A DNA stretch of 64,000 nt from JBBDQZ01 sp040905705 (GCA_040905705.1 JBBDQZ010000029.1:1-64000); one strand, 5' to 3'. Positions 1 to 9,416 are shown, counted from the first letter of the stretch. Notes: generated from the letters alone by a model not told the origin. Numbers and translations are program-made.

Positions 1-600
1 TCGAATACTCTGTTTGAACAGGGGATAGTGGGTGCATCCCAGAATCAAGGCATCGAGTTTTTGAGCGTGGAAATCGTCCAGATACATTTTAAGTATCTCC
101 ATAGCGATACGATTGTCGGTCCAGCCTTCTTCAGCAAGTGGAACGAGCATGGGACAGGCACGCGATATGACAGATATATCATTGCCGAGTTCATTCAATG
201 ATTGTTCATAGGCTCCTGAATTAATGGTTGCCAAAGTGCCGATGACACCAATTCTTTTGGTTGAAGCAACAGAAATTGCGGCGGCTTTGGTTCCGGCATC
301 GATGACATCAAGAACAGGAACTGCGCCTGACCGCTTCCTGATTTCCCGGCGGGCTGCGGAAGCAACCGAGTTGCAGGCCACCAGAATCATTTTGACATTT
401 TTTTTGAGAAGGAAATCTGTGATTTCTAATGCATATCTTCGTATTGTTTCGATCGATTTGATACCATACGGTACTCTGGCGGTATCTCCGAAATAAATAA
501 TGTGTTCCTTCGGTAACTGATCGATTACCGATTTGACAACCGTCAGACCTCCAATTCCCGAGTCAAAAATTCCAATGGGTGATTTTTTGGAAAAAGCCAT
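1..600 (-). CDS. murI: Glutamate racemase, 3' part cut off by the window edge
   Basis: Reading leftward from an ATG at 600, the frame encodes the start of an Asp/Glu racemase, which makes D-glutamate for peptidoglycan in the cytoplasm. The N-terminus shows the family motif GIFDSGIGGLTVV, then FGDTARVPYG, the first catalytic cysteine in VACNSVAS (usually ACNTA, so Ser replaces Thr), and the second catalytic cysteine in LGCTHYP close to the window edge. About 200 of the usual 260-270 residues are present; the rest lies outside. The gene runs away from the next gene's 3' end, with about 210 bp between them that hold a 14-bp palindrome. Identity is clear from both cysteine motifs. Confidence 0.95.
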   Translation of the reverse strand, partial: MAFSKKSPIGIFDSGIGGLTVVKSVIDQLPKEHIIYFGDTARVPYGIKSIETIRRYALEITDFLLKKNVKMILVACNSVASAARREIRKRSGAVPVLDVIDAGTKAAAISVASTKRIGVIGTLATINSGAYEQSLNELGNDISVISRACPMLVPLAEEGWTDNRIAMEILKMYLDDFHAQKLDALILGCTHYPLFKQSIR

Positions 601-664
601 AATTCAGGTATAGTACAATAATAAATGGATCTGTTCTTTTAGCGCATATCAGTGTAGCGGCTAT

Positions 665-678
665 CTGATTCGAATCAG
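665..678. repeat. Perfect 14-bp palindrome between murI and the lamin-tail gene
   Basis: CTGATTCGAATCAG reads the same on both strands and is flanked by CTATC (661-665) and GATAG (682-686), so a longer interrupted inverted repeat exists. It lies about 65 bp upstream of the murI start and about 130 bp beyond the stop of the large gene at 811. With no loop and no T-run it looks more like a protein-binding site than a terminator. Function is not known. Confidence 0.45.
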
Positions 679-810
679 CAGGATAGCAACTTCTCTTAAC
701 TTTGCAAAGTATCAGTTTGTTGCAAGTTGATACGGTTAGTTCCTATGCTGCCGGATCAGTAATATTGCTGGAAACGTGTTACAGAAGGGAAATTGTTTTG
801 CTGGTACCCA

Positions 811-3800
811 CTATATGCTTCCTGCAATTACGACTATCTCTCTGAATTGCCGGTTTCTTCCGGCTGCAGGATGATCAGCTTCAAAATGAATGATATATAT
901 ACCGATACGGCCCATGATGCCATTCTCTGATCTTCCGTCCCATAAAAGCTCACCCGATCTGCCGGCCCGCTCTCCGTTGGCCAGTGTCCGTATGAGCCTT
1001 CCGTGCCGGTCAAATATCCGTACATACATTAAATAATCCGGATCGTCCAGATCGTATCGTATAACAAGATGATCGTCATTACCGTCACCAGTCGGGGAAA
1101 AAGGGTTGGGCTCGAGTGTAAGGCCGGATCGGTTTCCGGCATGCGGAATTGTTGCGACCGAATTTATCCACCCCGGTGATCCGCCTTCGGAGGTAGTATT
1201 GGAAGTCCAGTTATTTTGTTTCTGGGTTTCCATATGCGGGTGAATCCGCTCTATACTGACTCCACTGTTGTCAATCAGATTCGGATTGTGCCAGGAAGGT
1301 TTATACCACAGTGAGTCAAGGATGTGCCCGTTACTGTCTGATATGTAAACTTCATCACCCTGGGTTGACAAACCAAGTGTCATGCGATCTGTCCTGTAAT
1401 AATGAGGATGATGTTGACGGAACAAATTAAATGCGTTGTAAATGCGTGTATTGCTGAAGTGTGCATTTGTGTCCGGATAGATAACGGCATATTCTTCAGG
1501 CAAAAGTATAGCATGCTCCATTTGTGCAGGTTTAATTTTGCTGACAGAACCTTGTTTGTCCGGCCGGTCATGTAAATGTATTCCCTGTAACTGGAGGACA
1601 AGGCCGGAGCGGTTAAATATTTCCACATACTCACTTTGATCCGGTCGATCGCTATATCTTGCTGAGATCGGTTGGTACATGACTTCATTGATAACCAGGT
1701 CAGGGGTTTCCGGTTTGAAAGCAAGCGGAGCTGTAAGGCCTTTCCGGGTTCTCCCTGCTACATCCTGAACCGAATGGATACGGATTTCCTGATAAGAGCG
1801 TTCAGGTTTCGTGTCCGACTGAAACACGTATATTGCAGCGATACATTCCTTTTCTTGTCCGCAATCAGCGTCGTACTGTAAATGGAGCGGACGACCTCCC
1901 AGTCGTACATCTTGAAGGCTTTTTCTGCGAACAAAACGGTTGAATATAACTTGAATCAATTGATTTTCCAGTATGGCAGCACGTATGATTACCGGAGGTT
2001 CCAGCTGATCGTTAAAATGAAAATTTTGCTGGCCGGCCGTATGACTGTTTGGATGCTCCATCCAATTGGATGAATCAGCTGTAGCTCCATCCGGATCCAC
2101 CCGTTCCAGTGAAATTCCGTCTCGGTTACCACCCCACACCGGATCATAGGATAAACTGTCGGTCACCATACCGTCTGCTGATCGAATATATACTGAATCT
2201 CCAAGTCGTGACAGAGAGGGGAAATCATTTATTTCCAGATAAATATCACCGTTATTAGTTGATTGAAACCCAGGCTCCGATAAAACCATAATTTCTCCTG
2301 ATAGAAGATAAACAGGTTCGGGATCATCGGCATGGAACAGGGTGACCGGACGACCAAGACTTCTTCCTGTTTGCCATCCCCGCAGATCAAAAACTTTGTT
2401 ACTTCTGTTCAGGAGTTCAATAAACCGGTAATGCCCATCGTCACCGGGACGGTAAAGCACTTCGTTAATAATGATGTCACCGGTTTCGGCGGGTAAAGTT
2501 TCATAAAACGTAAAATAATATTCGGAGCCGGGAATGGTGTTGCCGAAAATATCCCGGATTCCGGATAAATGAAGATTATAGTGCATTTTGTGTTGTAAAG
2601 GTTCTTCCGGAATTAGTGTAATGAGCGCGGGCTGAGTGAATTCCACATCCAGTGGAATTTCATCGGTTATAGTATGATTCTTTCCAAATTCTGTATTATT
2701 GGCGGAACGGAAATCCGCGCTGGTACTCAAACGGAAGATCGCGGACTTTGCAAGTGTCTCCGCATCCAGCATTCGATCAAATACAACGATCAGCTTCTCA
2801 GCATTCAAATAATCTGTTTTCAGCAGGGAAGGAGGATATTCGGGAGGTTTTGCTGTATTTTCATATCCTGGTGTGCCTCCTGTTCCCGACAAAGATTCAG
2901 CCCAGTTGATCATCAGCCAACCGGGTACCTGTGGTGACTTTCTCTCCAGTGCCACCTGATCGCCACCCCACGTTGAGGGGGTATACTCTAATGAATCTAT
3001 CAGGGTATCATCATCGGAAAAAAGCCTGATTTCATCGGAAGAAGAGATATTGAATCGCGGGAAATCGTTCATTATGACTGTGTTTTTTGCGTCAACCGAT
3101 GGGTCAAGGGATACCGGGTCCGGTGTCAGTATCAGGTAACTGCGGGGGTTCAGGAACAGATCGTCCGGGGAAATAGTACGATCCGGTTCGGATGCTAACA
3201 GGCGACGTTGCAGTCGCCATCCTTTTAGGTTTATTAGTTTATCCGAAGGGTTATATAATTCCACATATGGCGGATTATCAATTGGCGGACGATACATAAA
3301 TTCATTGATGATCACATTTCCGGGTTCCGCCGTGTCAGCAATCAGAAATGTTTTTTGCTGCACCCTTGATAGCTGATTGTAAATGGTTGTATAGCTGTTA
3401 ACCCTAAGCCAGCGTTTGCCCGGAACAAGGCGGCGGCTGAAGCCAAGTTTGCAAACCTGCATGTGAGGGCATTCGATGTAAACCGGGGCCGTGCCGTCAT
3501 CAAGCTGAAATAGCGACGGAATGATTTCCGAAGTATCCGGTGGTACGCGGAAGGTCACGTGTAATTCTGTCAATAGATTTTCATTATTATCGTCAACAAC
3601 CTTTTTATGAACCGTATCTCCATTTCGATTTTGAGCAGCTTGTTTGATTACAACGGCTGAATCGAAGCTGTTTGCTTCAGCAGCAGAAGAAACAGAAACA
3701 TCAGTGATTTCGGGAACCGGCAGATTACCGGACAACATCACATCTCCGATAAAAAACCGATCGCTTCGAGTGGCTGTAAAATGAGTAATAAATCCGAAAT

Positions 3801-4434
3801 GACCGTTTATTGAAGCACGGGTATGTGCCGGTGTAAAAGATTCGGATTGTAATAACGGCGTGCTGACAAAACCATCTGAAACATACAGATGAATTATATT
3901 ATCCGGAGAATGAATTATTCGGATTCGGTATCCGGTCTCAGCGCGAATCTCCACATCACTTTTCAATAGCTCATTCTCCTGTGAAGTATCGTCAAATTGT
4001 ATGAGCCGGAAATATTTTGGTGAACCGTTTTCACCCGTCCGTACCGCCATGCCGCTTTGGAGGTTTTCAGGATCAGGCCCGTCCAGGTTCAGGAAAAAAA
4101 AAGCCTGATTGTTGTCAGAGGGTGTGAAATCCTGCCGGATATACCATTCCCAGGAAACCGGTTCGAATGAGTTCAGTGTAGCGAGGTATGCGGTTGATTC
4201 ATCAGTTGAAGCGTCCAGCCGCAACATACCGGATTTAGCTGTCGGTTCTACTCTGAATGAAGCAAAATCCCCTTTCCAGATTTGATTATCAAGAGGCGTC
4301 TGAAAGTCATCCCTGAACAAAAACGGCTGAGCCATTACAAGTGGACAAAGATATCCCGTCAGGAAGGCATTTACAAATAGGGCTACGAGGCGGTCACCTC
4401 GCAACCCCATAGGACTGTAGAAAAGCGCATTCAC
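811..4434 (-). CDS. Large secreted surface protein with three lamin-tail domains and a gliding/FlgD-type C-terminal domain
   Basis: The 1207-residue product begins with a signal peptide (cleavage near VMAQ, residue 36). Residues about 45-235 form a concanavalin/beta-sandwich-like region. Three lamin-tail domains follow at about 373-525, 652-800 and 912-1095; each starts with an INE-V/F-MYRP-like motif, then a VELYN/IELLN/VEIFN strand, and each ends with DSL-Y-P, a W, and ERx-P. Between them lie Ig-like linkers of the type that carries VVFDRML. Residues 1105-1207 (NPFSPTGDGNDD, then IFDRHGRLIRTL and LLWDGRSENG) resemble the gliding-motility/FlgD-like C-terminal domain often used for secretion or anchoring in the Bacteroidota. 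It stands alone, read leftward, with palindrome-rich DNA upstream. A role in adhesion or as an extracellular nuclease scaffold is inference; no catalytic domain is evident. Confidence 0.85.
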   Translation of the reverse strand: MNALFYSPMGLRGDRLVALFVNAFLTGYLCPLVMAQPFLFRDDFQTPLDNQIWKGDFASFRVEPTAKSGMLRLDASTDESTAYLATLNSFEPVSWEWYIRQDFTPSDNNQAFFFLNLDGPDPENLQSGMAVRTGENGSPKYFRLIQFDDTSQENELLKSDVEIRAETGYRIRIIHSPDNIIHLYVSDGFVSTPLLQSESFTPAHTRASINGHFGFITHFTATRSDRFFIGDVMLSGNLPVPEITDVSVSSAAEANSFDSAVVIKQAAQNRNGDTVHKKVVDDNNENLLTELHVTFRVPPDTSEIIPSLFQLDDGTAPVYIECPHMQVCKLGFSRRLVPGKRWLRVNSYTTIYNQLSRVQQKTFLIADTAEPGNVIINEFMYRPPIDNPPYVELYNPSDKLINLKGWRLQRRLLASEPDRTISPDDLFLNPRSYLILTPDPVSLDPSVDAKNTVIMNDFPRFNISSSDEIRLFSDDDTLIDSLEYTPSTWGGDQVALERKSPQVPGWLMINWAESLSGTGGTPGYENTAKPPEYPPSLLKTDYLNAEKLIVVFDRMLDAETLAKSAIFRLSTSADFRSANNTEFGKNHTITDEIPLDVEFTQPALITLIPEEPLQHKMHYNLHLSGIRDIFGNTIPGSEYYFTFYETLPAETGDIIINEVLYRPGDDGHYRFIELLNRSNKVFDLRGWQTGRSLGRPVTLFHADDPEPVYLLSGEIMVLSEPGFQSTNNGDIYLEINDFPSLSRLGDSVYIRSADGMVTDSLSYDPVWGGNRDGISLERVDPDGATADSSNWMEHPNSHTAGQQNFHFNDQLEPPVIIRAAILENQLIQVIFNRFVRRKSLQDVRLGGRPLHLQYDADCGQEKECIAAIYVFQSDTKPERSYQEIRIHSVQDVAGRTRKGLTAPLAFKPETPDLVINEVMYQPISARYSDRPDQSEYVEIFNRSGLVLQLQGIHLHDRPDKQGSVSKIKPAQMEHAILLPEEYAVIYPDTNAHFSNTRIYNAFNLFRQHHPHYYRTDRMTLGLSTQGDEVYISDSNGHILDSLWYKPSWHNPNLIDNSGVSIERIHPHMETQKQNNWTSNTTSEGGSPGWINSVATIPHAGNRSGLTLEPNPFSPTGDGNDDHLVIRYDLDDPDYLMYVRIFDRHGRLIRTLANGERAGRSGELLWDGRSENGIMGRIGIYIIHFEADHPAAGRNRQFREIVVIAGSI

Positions 4435-4749
4435 GAAACTCTTATTAGAATAGATCGGTTAGTGTTTATCTGCTCGGTTATACAGACAACGAAAACATAG
4501 AAACCTTACAAACCAATCATAAAACAACACCTTTATAAATACTTTAAAACCAGGCAGAATGATTCAAAGTAGTAAATCAAGCATCTGAATGCAACTATAA
4601 AAGCGCTTTTTTGACTAAATAACTATAGTTTGTTAACAAAGTAACACGATAGTTACATGAGGTTACGCTGAATTCAGAAAAGAGCTTATATATTGAGTAA
4701 TCAGGCCGGTGTTAAAAGGCTGGGTTTACAACCCGTCTGACAAATTATT
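4435..4749. other. Intergenic region rich in palindromes
   Basis: This 315-bp stretch separates asd (ending at 4750) from the lamin-tail gene (starting at 4434), both read leftward. It holds no convincing ORF. It contains GCAT-CTGA-ATGC (4581-4592), AAAAGCGCTTTT (4599-4610), AACTATAGTT (4621-4630), TTTGTTAACAAA (4629-4640) and GTAAC-N6-GTTAC (4641-4656), five inverted repeats within 76 bp. They probably mark a regulatory region for the lamin-tail gene. Confidence 0.5.
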
Positions 4750-5838
4750 TTAAGATGAGGCCGATTCAGTAAGTTTTTGACTTGATTTCAAATAGGTTTT
4801 TGCATGCAGGAGCTCCGCATTAAGTATGGAACATCCCGCCGCACCACGAATGGTGTTGTGGCCCAATGCGGTGAAGGCAATATCCAGTACATTGGATGTG
4901 CGCAACCGGCCCAATCCGACCTGCATGCCATTTTCGGCCAGTGACTGGTGACGTGGTTGCGGGTAACGGAAATCATCATATAGACGAAGTGGTTGTCCGG
5001 GTGCCGAGGGCAGATTCAGGCCGGCAATCGGACTTTTCCAGTTTCGAATCACCTGTCGGACTTCATCGATATCCTTCGGTTTGTTTTTTAAGCGGACGGT
5101 AACAGACAAAAGATGTCCGTCAATGACCGGAACCCGTACGGCTGTGGCCTGAACGGGAAATTCGGCCGGTATCACTTTGCCATTTTTCAGGGTGCCCAGA
5201 AGTTTCAGAGGTTCGATCCCGATTTTGTCCTCTTCACCACTGATGTACGGAAGGATATTGCCCAGAATATCAAGGCTTGCGACGCCCGGGTACCCCGCAC
5301 CAGACACCGCTTGCATCGAAGTCAGAAGTACTTCTTCCACCCCGTAAGCATCGTAAATGGGTTTTAGCGCCATCACCAAAGGAATACAGACACAGTTGGG
5401 ATTGGTAACAATGAATCCATGCCCATTAGGGTCGAATGTCTGGTTCCCGATCATCTCCGCGTGATCGGGATTGATTTCAGCGATCATCAGAGGTACTGTT
5501 TCATATTGCCGATAATTGCGGGCATTTGATATAACCGGTATTCCCGCTTCAGCATATGATCGCTCGATTTCCGTGGCTACGGAAGAATCCAGACCTGAAA
5601 ACACAAAATCGACATTCATGTTGTTCGGTTCACAAGTCGTTACGTTTAAATTTGCCACATCTTCGGGCATTTCAGTGGATTCGATCCAGTTTGCCGCTTC
5701 GCGATATGTTTTGCCCGCACTTCGGTTCGAAGCGCCCAGAGCCGTTACTTTAAACCAGGGATGGTTGCGCAGCAAATGAATGAATTTTTGTCCGACAGCT
5801 CCGGTTGCACCCAGGACACCCACACGATATTCAGCCAT
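4750..5838 (-). CDS. asd: Aspartate-semialdehyde dehydrogenase
   Basis: This cytoplasmic enzyme reduces aspartyl phosphate to aspartate semialdehyde with NADPH, the branch point to lysine/diaminopimelate, methionine and threonine. The N-terminal nucleotide-binding loop reads GVLGATGAVGQ. The catalytic cysteine sits in NPNCVC at about residue 149, followed by QAVSGAGYPGV and the substrate-binding VRVPVIDGHLLSV. At 362 residues and with NPNC followed by V, it belongs to the archaeal/fungal-like ASADH branch rather than the classical E. coli type. The ATG at 5838 is chosen over a TTG two codons upstream. No other lysine-pathway gene lies close by. Confidence 0.95.
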   Translation of the reverse strand: MAEYRVGVLGATGAVGQKFIHLLRNHPWFKVTALGASNRSAGKTYREAANWIESTEMPEDVANLNVTTCEPNNMNVDFVFSGLDSSVATEIERSYAEAGIPVISNARNYRQYETVPLMIAEINPDHAEMIGNQTFDPNGHGFIVTNPNCVCIPLVMALKPIYDAYGVEEVLLTSMQAVSGAGYPGVASLDILGNILPYISGEEDKIGIEPLKLLGTLKNGKVIPAEFPVQATAVRVPVIDGHLLSVTVRLKNKPKDIDEVRQVIRNWKSPIAGLNLPSAPGQPLRLYDDFRYPQPRHQSLAENGMQVGLGRLRTSNVLDIAFTALGHNTIRGAAGCSILNAELLHAKTYLKSSQKLTESASS

Positions 5839-6331
5839 AATCAATAATATATTTATAGGTTCCGTACTAAATTAACATTTGAATTCAAGCATTTTTGCTT
5901 GTTTGACGGATGCCATATGCGTAGAAACCCGTCGAAAGCAGGGAGTAATTATATTGAATAACAAACCTCTAAAATACAAAAAAGTCGAGGTAATTACTAC
6001 GTAAAAACCTTGCCAACAGAGGTATTCATTAAAATATTGGCTGAAATCGCCTGTGTAACTTTCAGTCTTGACAGACAACATTGGAGGATCTGCAGGCCAT
6101 TAATTGATGAAAGTGGAGGATTCCTGGAAATCGATGAATGTACATTCCGGATTTCATCATGACTTTCCGGACTCGGGCGGGCAGGTTATAATGGATTGGC
6201 TTGCAGTTTTATCCACGTTAAAAATACGGTATATTTACAGCTTTCCGAGAGAATGATAAAAGCAGAGTTCGAATAAAAATTGTACTTATGCTCTGAGTGA
6301 ATATGCTCTGAGTGAACGCATAAAATGTATT
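5839..6331. other. Divergent intergenic region between asd and GlyRS
   Basis: About 490 bp between the divergent starts of asd and glycyl-tRNA synthetase. No credible protein is encoded in it; short frames there have no recognisable features. The only notable structure is a perfect tandem duplication of 15 bp just before the GlyRS start. Promoters for both genes must lie here, but no strong -35/-10 pair stood out. Confidence 0.5.
6287..6316 (+). repeat. Tandem duplication of 15 bp in the GlyRS leader
   Basis: The unit TATGCTCTGAGTGAA occurs twice head to tail at 6287-6301 and 6302-6316, ending 15 bp before the GlyRS start codon. Both copies carry an ATG followed after two codons by TGA, so they could form tiny upstream reading frames. 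It may equally be a recent slippage duplication without function. Confidence 0.7.
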
Positions 6332-7816
6332 ATGGCATCAAAAAACCGGCTGGATAAAATTGTATCACTTTCAAAAGCCCGTGGATTTATCTTTCAGTCA
6401 TCGGAGATCTACGGTGGATTAAGTGCTGTATATGACTATGGGCCACTTGGCATTGAGCTGAAACGTAAACTTAATCAGGCCTGGTGGTCGGAAATGACGC
6501 AAAAGTATGACAATATTGTCGGACTCGATGCTGCCATCCTGATGCATCCCAATGTATGGAAGGCCAGCGGGCATGTAGATAGTTTCAGCGATCCCATGAT
6601 TGATGATAAACAATCCAAAATTCGCTACCGGGCCGATCTTCTGATCGAAGAGCACATTGAGAAACTGCGCCAAAAAGGGGAAACAAGCCATGCAGATGAA
6701 GTACAGAAAATGCTGGATACCTCCGGGACCCGAAAATCACTTAATGAGGACCTTTATGATATCATCATGCACGAGAAGATAAAGAGTCCGGATTCCGGTG
6801 CGTTCGACTGGACTCATGTGCGTCAATTTAACCTGATGTTCAAGACTCATTTTGGAGCGACCGCATCGGGAGGAGACTCTGATATTTATATTCGTCCGGA
6901 AACAGCACAGGGGATTTTTGTAAATTTTATCAATGCCCTGAACACCACCCGTCAGCAAGTGCCCTTTGGTATTGCGCAAATCGGGAAGGCATTCCGCAAC
7001 GAGGTGGTGGCCAGGCAATTTATTTTTCGCATGCGGGAGTTTGAACAGATGGAGATGCAGTATTTTGTGCGGCCCGGTACCGATACAGAAGCGTATCAAC
7101 ACTGGAAAGGGGAACGGTTGGCCTGGCATAAGAATATTGGGATTCGCCCTTCAAAATTGCGTTTTCATGATCATCCGGAAGACAAACTTGCCCACTATGC
7201 CAAAGAAGCAGTGGATGTGCAGTATGAGTTTCCAATAGGCTGGCAGGAAGTCGAGGGTATTCACAACAGAACCGATTTTGATCTGAGGAATCATCAGAAA
7301 TTATCCGGAAAGAAAATGGAATATTTTGATACGGAGACACGGGAAAGATATATTCCGTATGTCGTGGAAACATCAATCGGGCTCGATAGATGCCTGCTTA
7401 TGGTCCTGTGTGATGCCTATCATGAGGAGGAAGTGCCCGGTGACAAAGAAGGAACCATAGAAACCCGTACCGTGTTAAGAATGCATCCGAAACTTGCACC
7501 GGTAACCGCCGGAATATTTCCATTGATAAAAAAACCGGAACTGATGGAGGTAGCCCGTAAAATACAGGTGGAAATGGCAGAGGATTTCAAGGTATTATAC
7601 GATGAAAAAGGATCGATCGGCAAGCGATACCGTCGACTGGATGAGGCCGGAACACCCTTTTGTATCACTGTGGATTTTGATGGATTAGACAATCAGACCG
7701 TGACGATCCGTGACCGGGATTCAATGCAGCAGGAGCGAATTGGAGTAGACAAAGTTGGTGAGGTAATTCGCAGGAGATTGAAAAACTGGACACCGGACGA
7801 TTCGGTAACGGAATAA
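6332..7816 (+). CDS. glyQS: Glycyl-tRNA synthetase, single-chain type
   Basis: This class II synthetase charges tRNA-Gly. The 494-residue protein begins with the typical KIVSLSKARGFIFQSSEIYGG block, continues with YDYGPLG, carries motif 2 around AFRNEVVARQFIFRMREFEQ, and has IGLDRCLL as motif 3 near the start of the C-terminal anticodon-binding domain (SIGKRYRRLDEAGTP). This is the homodimeric type found in eukaryotes, archaea and many bacteria including the Bacteroidota, not the two-gene alpha2beta2 type. The ATG at 6332 follows a tandem 15-bp repeat. The FKBP gene lies 77 bp downstream on the same strand. Confidence 0.97.
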   Translation: MASKNRLDKIVSLSKARGFIFQSSEIYGGLSAVYDYGPLGIELKRKLNQAWWSEMTQKYDNIVGLDAAILMHPNVWKASGHVDSFSDPMIDDKQSKIRYRADLLIEEHIEKLRQKGETSHADEVQKMLDTSGTRKSLNEDLYDIIMHEKIKSPDSGAFDWTHVRQFNLMFKTHFGATASGGDSDIYIRPETAQGIFVNFINALNTTRQQVPFGIAQIGKAFRNEVVARQFIFRMREFEQMEMQYFVRPGTDTEAYQHWKGERLAWHKNIGIRPSKLRFHDHPEDKLAHYAKEAVDVQYEFPIGWQEVEGIHNRTDFDLRNHQKLSGKKMEYFDTETRERYIPYVVETSIGLDRCLLMVLCDAYHEEEVPGDKEGTIETRTVLRMHPKLAPVTAGIFPLIKKPELMEVARKIQVEMAEDFKVLYDEKGSIGKRYRRLDEAGTPFCITVDFDGLDNQTVTIRDRDSMQQERIGVDKVGEVIRRRLKNWTPDDSVTE

Positions 7817-7893
7817 AAAAAATAAATAATATCCTCCTGGTTTATATGTTAACAAGGGGAATTGATAACTGTGAATCCTAAAAAAGCAATACA

Positions 7894-8322
7894 TTGGTTA
7901 AAATAAAAGAAGGCGATACCGTCAAGGTACATTACACAGGAAAAATCGCGGATGGGACGGTTTTTGACACCTCCAAAGAACGCGAACCGCTTGAATTCAC
8001 CATCGGGGAAGGCAAATTAATCCCTGGTTTTGAAAAAGCAGTCGTGGGAATGAATGTAGGTGATAATAACACGGTGACCATTCCGTCGGATGAGGCGTAT
8101 GGTGAAAAACGTGACGATATGGTCGTTGACGTTGAGAAAAACCAGATTCCGGAAGACATCAAACCGGAGGTCGGTCAACAGCTCCAAATCCAGCAAAAAG
8201 ATGGTGGTACCATTCCGGTGGTCATCACTGATATAACGGATGAAAAAGTCAAACTGGATGCCAACCATCCACTGGCCGGTGAGGATTTGACCTTCGAGAT
8301 CGAAGTGGTTGAAGTGGTTTAA
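7894..8322 (+). CDS. FKBP-type peptidyl-prolyl isomerase, SlyD-like
   Basis: This 142-residue protein accelerates proline isomerisation and likely acts as a cytoplasmic folding helper. It opens with the FKBP core VKVHYTGKIADGTVFDTS and PLEFTIGEGKLIPGFEKAVVGM. It then carries an insert-in-flap segment (about residues 70-120) of the SlyD/FkpB type, and closes with HPLAGEDLTFEIEVVEV, a hallmark of that subfamily. It lacks the His/Cys-rich metal tail of E. coli SlyD. The only start in frame is a TTG at 7894, because a TAA lies five codons upstream. Its end meets the end of the next gene, on the opposite strand, 23 bp away. Confidence 0.92.
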   Translation: MVKIKEGDTVKVHYTGKIADGTVFDTSKEREPLEFTIGEGKLIPGFEKAVVGMNVGDNNTVTIPSDEAYGEKRDDMVVDVEKNQIPEDIKPEVGQQLQIQQKDGGTIPVVITDITDEKVKLDANHPLAGEDLTFEIEVVEVV

Positions 8323-8345
8323 TGCCCGGACAGCCTGCCCGTTGT

Positions 8346-9416
8346 TTACGTTCCGGAATTTTTATCGACGAGGATCTTTTTTGTTTCCTCCCGGATGACT
8401 GGTGCAACCTTGGTTCCCAGCAATTCAATGGATCGGAGTACTTTTTTGTGCGGCAGACTCCCGACGGTAATCTGCAATAAAAAACGCTGGTGTCGGAACA
8501 GTTCATATTGATACATGATTTTGTCGATCACCTCTTGCGGACTCCCAACCATATTGGCACCATCCAGGTTACAGGAAGTATCAAATTGATCGCGTGACAT
8601 TGGGGGCCATCCCCGTTCCTGGCCCAGGCGGTCCATGGTCAAGGCAAAAGCCGGAAAGGCATCATCTCTGGCCTGTTGTGAAGATTCGGAAATAAAGCCA
8701 TGTGAGTTTATACTCAATGCCGGTTCGGGCAGGCTGTTCTCCCGGGCGGCCTGACGATGCAGCTGGGCCATCGGTACAAATTGTTCCGGATATCCGCCGA
8801 TAATGGCCAGGGCCATAGGCAGCCCCAGGGAACCTGTGTATATCGCAGATTGCGGGGTTCCCCCAACGGCAACCCAGACCGGTATCGGGTCTTGTAGCGG
8901 CCGTGGGTAAACGCTGCGGTTTTGAATAGGCGGACGATAGTTGCCTGACCAGGTAATTCGTTCCGATTTTCTTAACTCCAGCAGAAGTTCCAGTTTTTCT
9001 TTGAACAGCTCTTCATAATTTTCCAGTTTGTAACCGAACAGTGGAAATGACTCTATAAAAGATCCGCGTCCGGCCATAATTTCGGCACGTCCTCCTGAAA
9101 GTTGGTCCAGCGTAGCGTACTGCTGAAGTACACGGACAGGATCATCCGATCCGAGGACCGTCACCGCACTGGTAAGACGAATGCTCCGGGTTCGCTCTGC
9201 TGCTGCCGCCAGGATAACCGGAGGAGCCGAGGCGAAATACTCTGGACGATGATGTTCACCAATGCCGAAGACCTCGAGCCCTGCTTGATCGGCAAGTTCT
9301 ATCTCTTCCATCAAATCCCTGAAGCGTTGTTGCGGGCTTCTGAGTTTTCCTGAATTTGCAATCGGTGTGTTTTCTACAAATGTATAAATTCCCAGCTCCA
9401 TAATTTCAATATCCAT
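8346..9416 (-). CDS. Luciferase-like flavin-dependent monooxygenase
   Basis: The 356-residue product belongs to the bacterial-luciferase-like (LLM) flavoenzymes, TIM-barrel proteins that use reduced FMN or F420 and oxygen on small organic substrates. Visible family features are LGIYTFVENTP, the GIGEHHRPEYFASAPPVILAA block, TSAVTVLGSDDPVRVLQQYATLD and GRAEIMAGRGSF. An ATG five codons downstream (9401) may be the true start, since homologues commonly begin at MELGIY. The substrate cannot be told from the sequence. It is read toward the FKBP gene and stands alone. Confidence 0.88.
   Translation of the reverse strand: MDIEIMELGIYTFVENTPIANSGKLRSPQQRFRDLMEEIELADQAGLEVFGIGEHHRPEYFASAPPVILAAAAERTRSIRLTSAVTVLGSDDPVRVLQQYATLDQLSGGRAEIMAGRGSFIESFPLFGYKLENYEELFKEKLELLLELRKSERITWSGNYRPPIQNRSVYPRPLQDPIPVWVAVGGTPQSAIYTGSLGLPMALAIIGGYPEQFVPMAQLHRQAARENSLPEPALSINSHGFISESSQQARDDAFPAFALTMDRLGQERGWPPMSRDQFDTSCNLDGANMVGSPQEVIDKIMYQYELFRHQRFLLQITVGSLPHKKVLRSIELLGTKVAPVIREETKKILVDKNSGT

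Noticed and set aside
665..678. GATTCGAATC looks like the T-loop of a tRNA
   Set aside because: No acceptor stem, D-arm or anticodon arm can be folded around it, and it is a perfect palindrome, so a tRNA is not supported.
5872..6081. 69-codon leftward frame upstream of asd
   Set aside because: No ribosome site and no similarity; it lies in the shared promoter region of asd and GlyRS.
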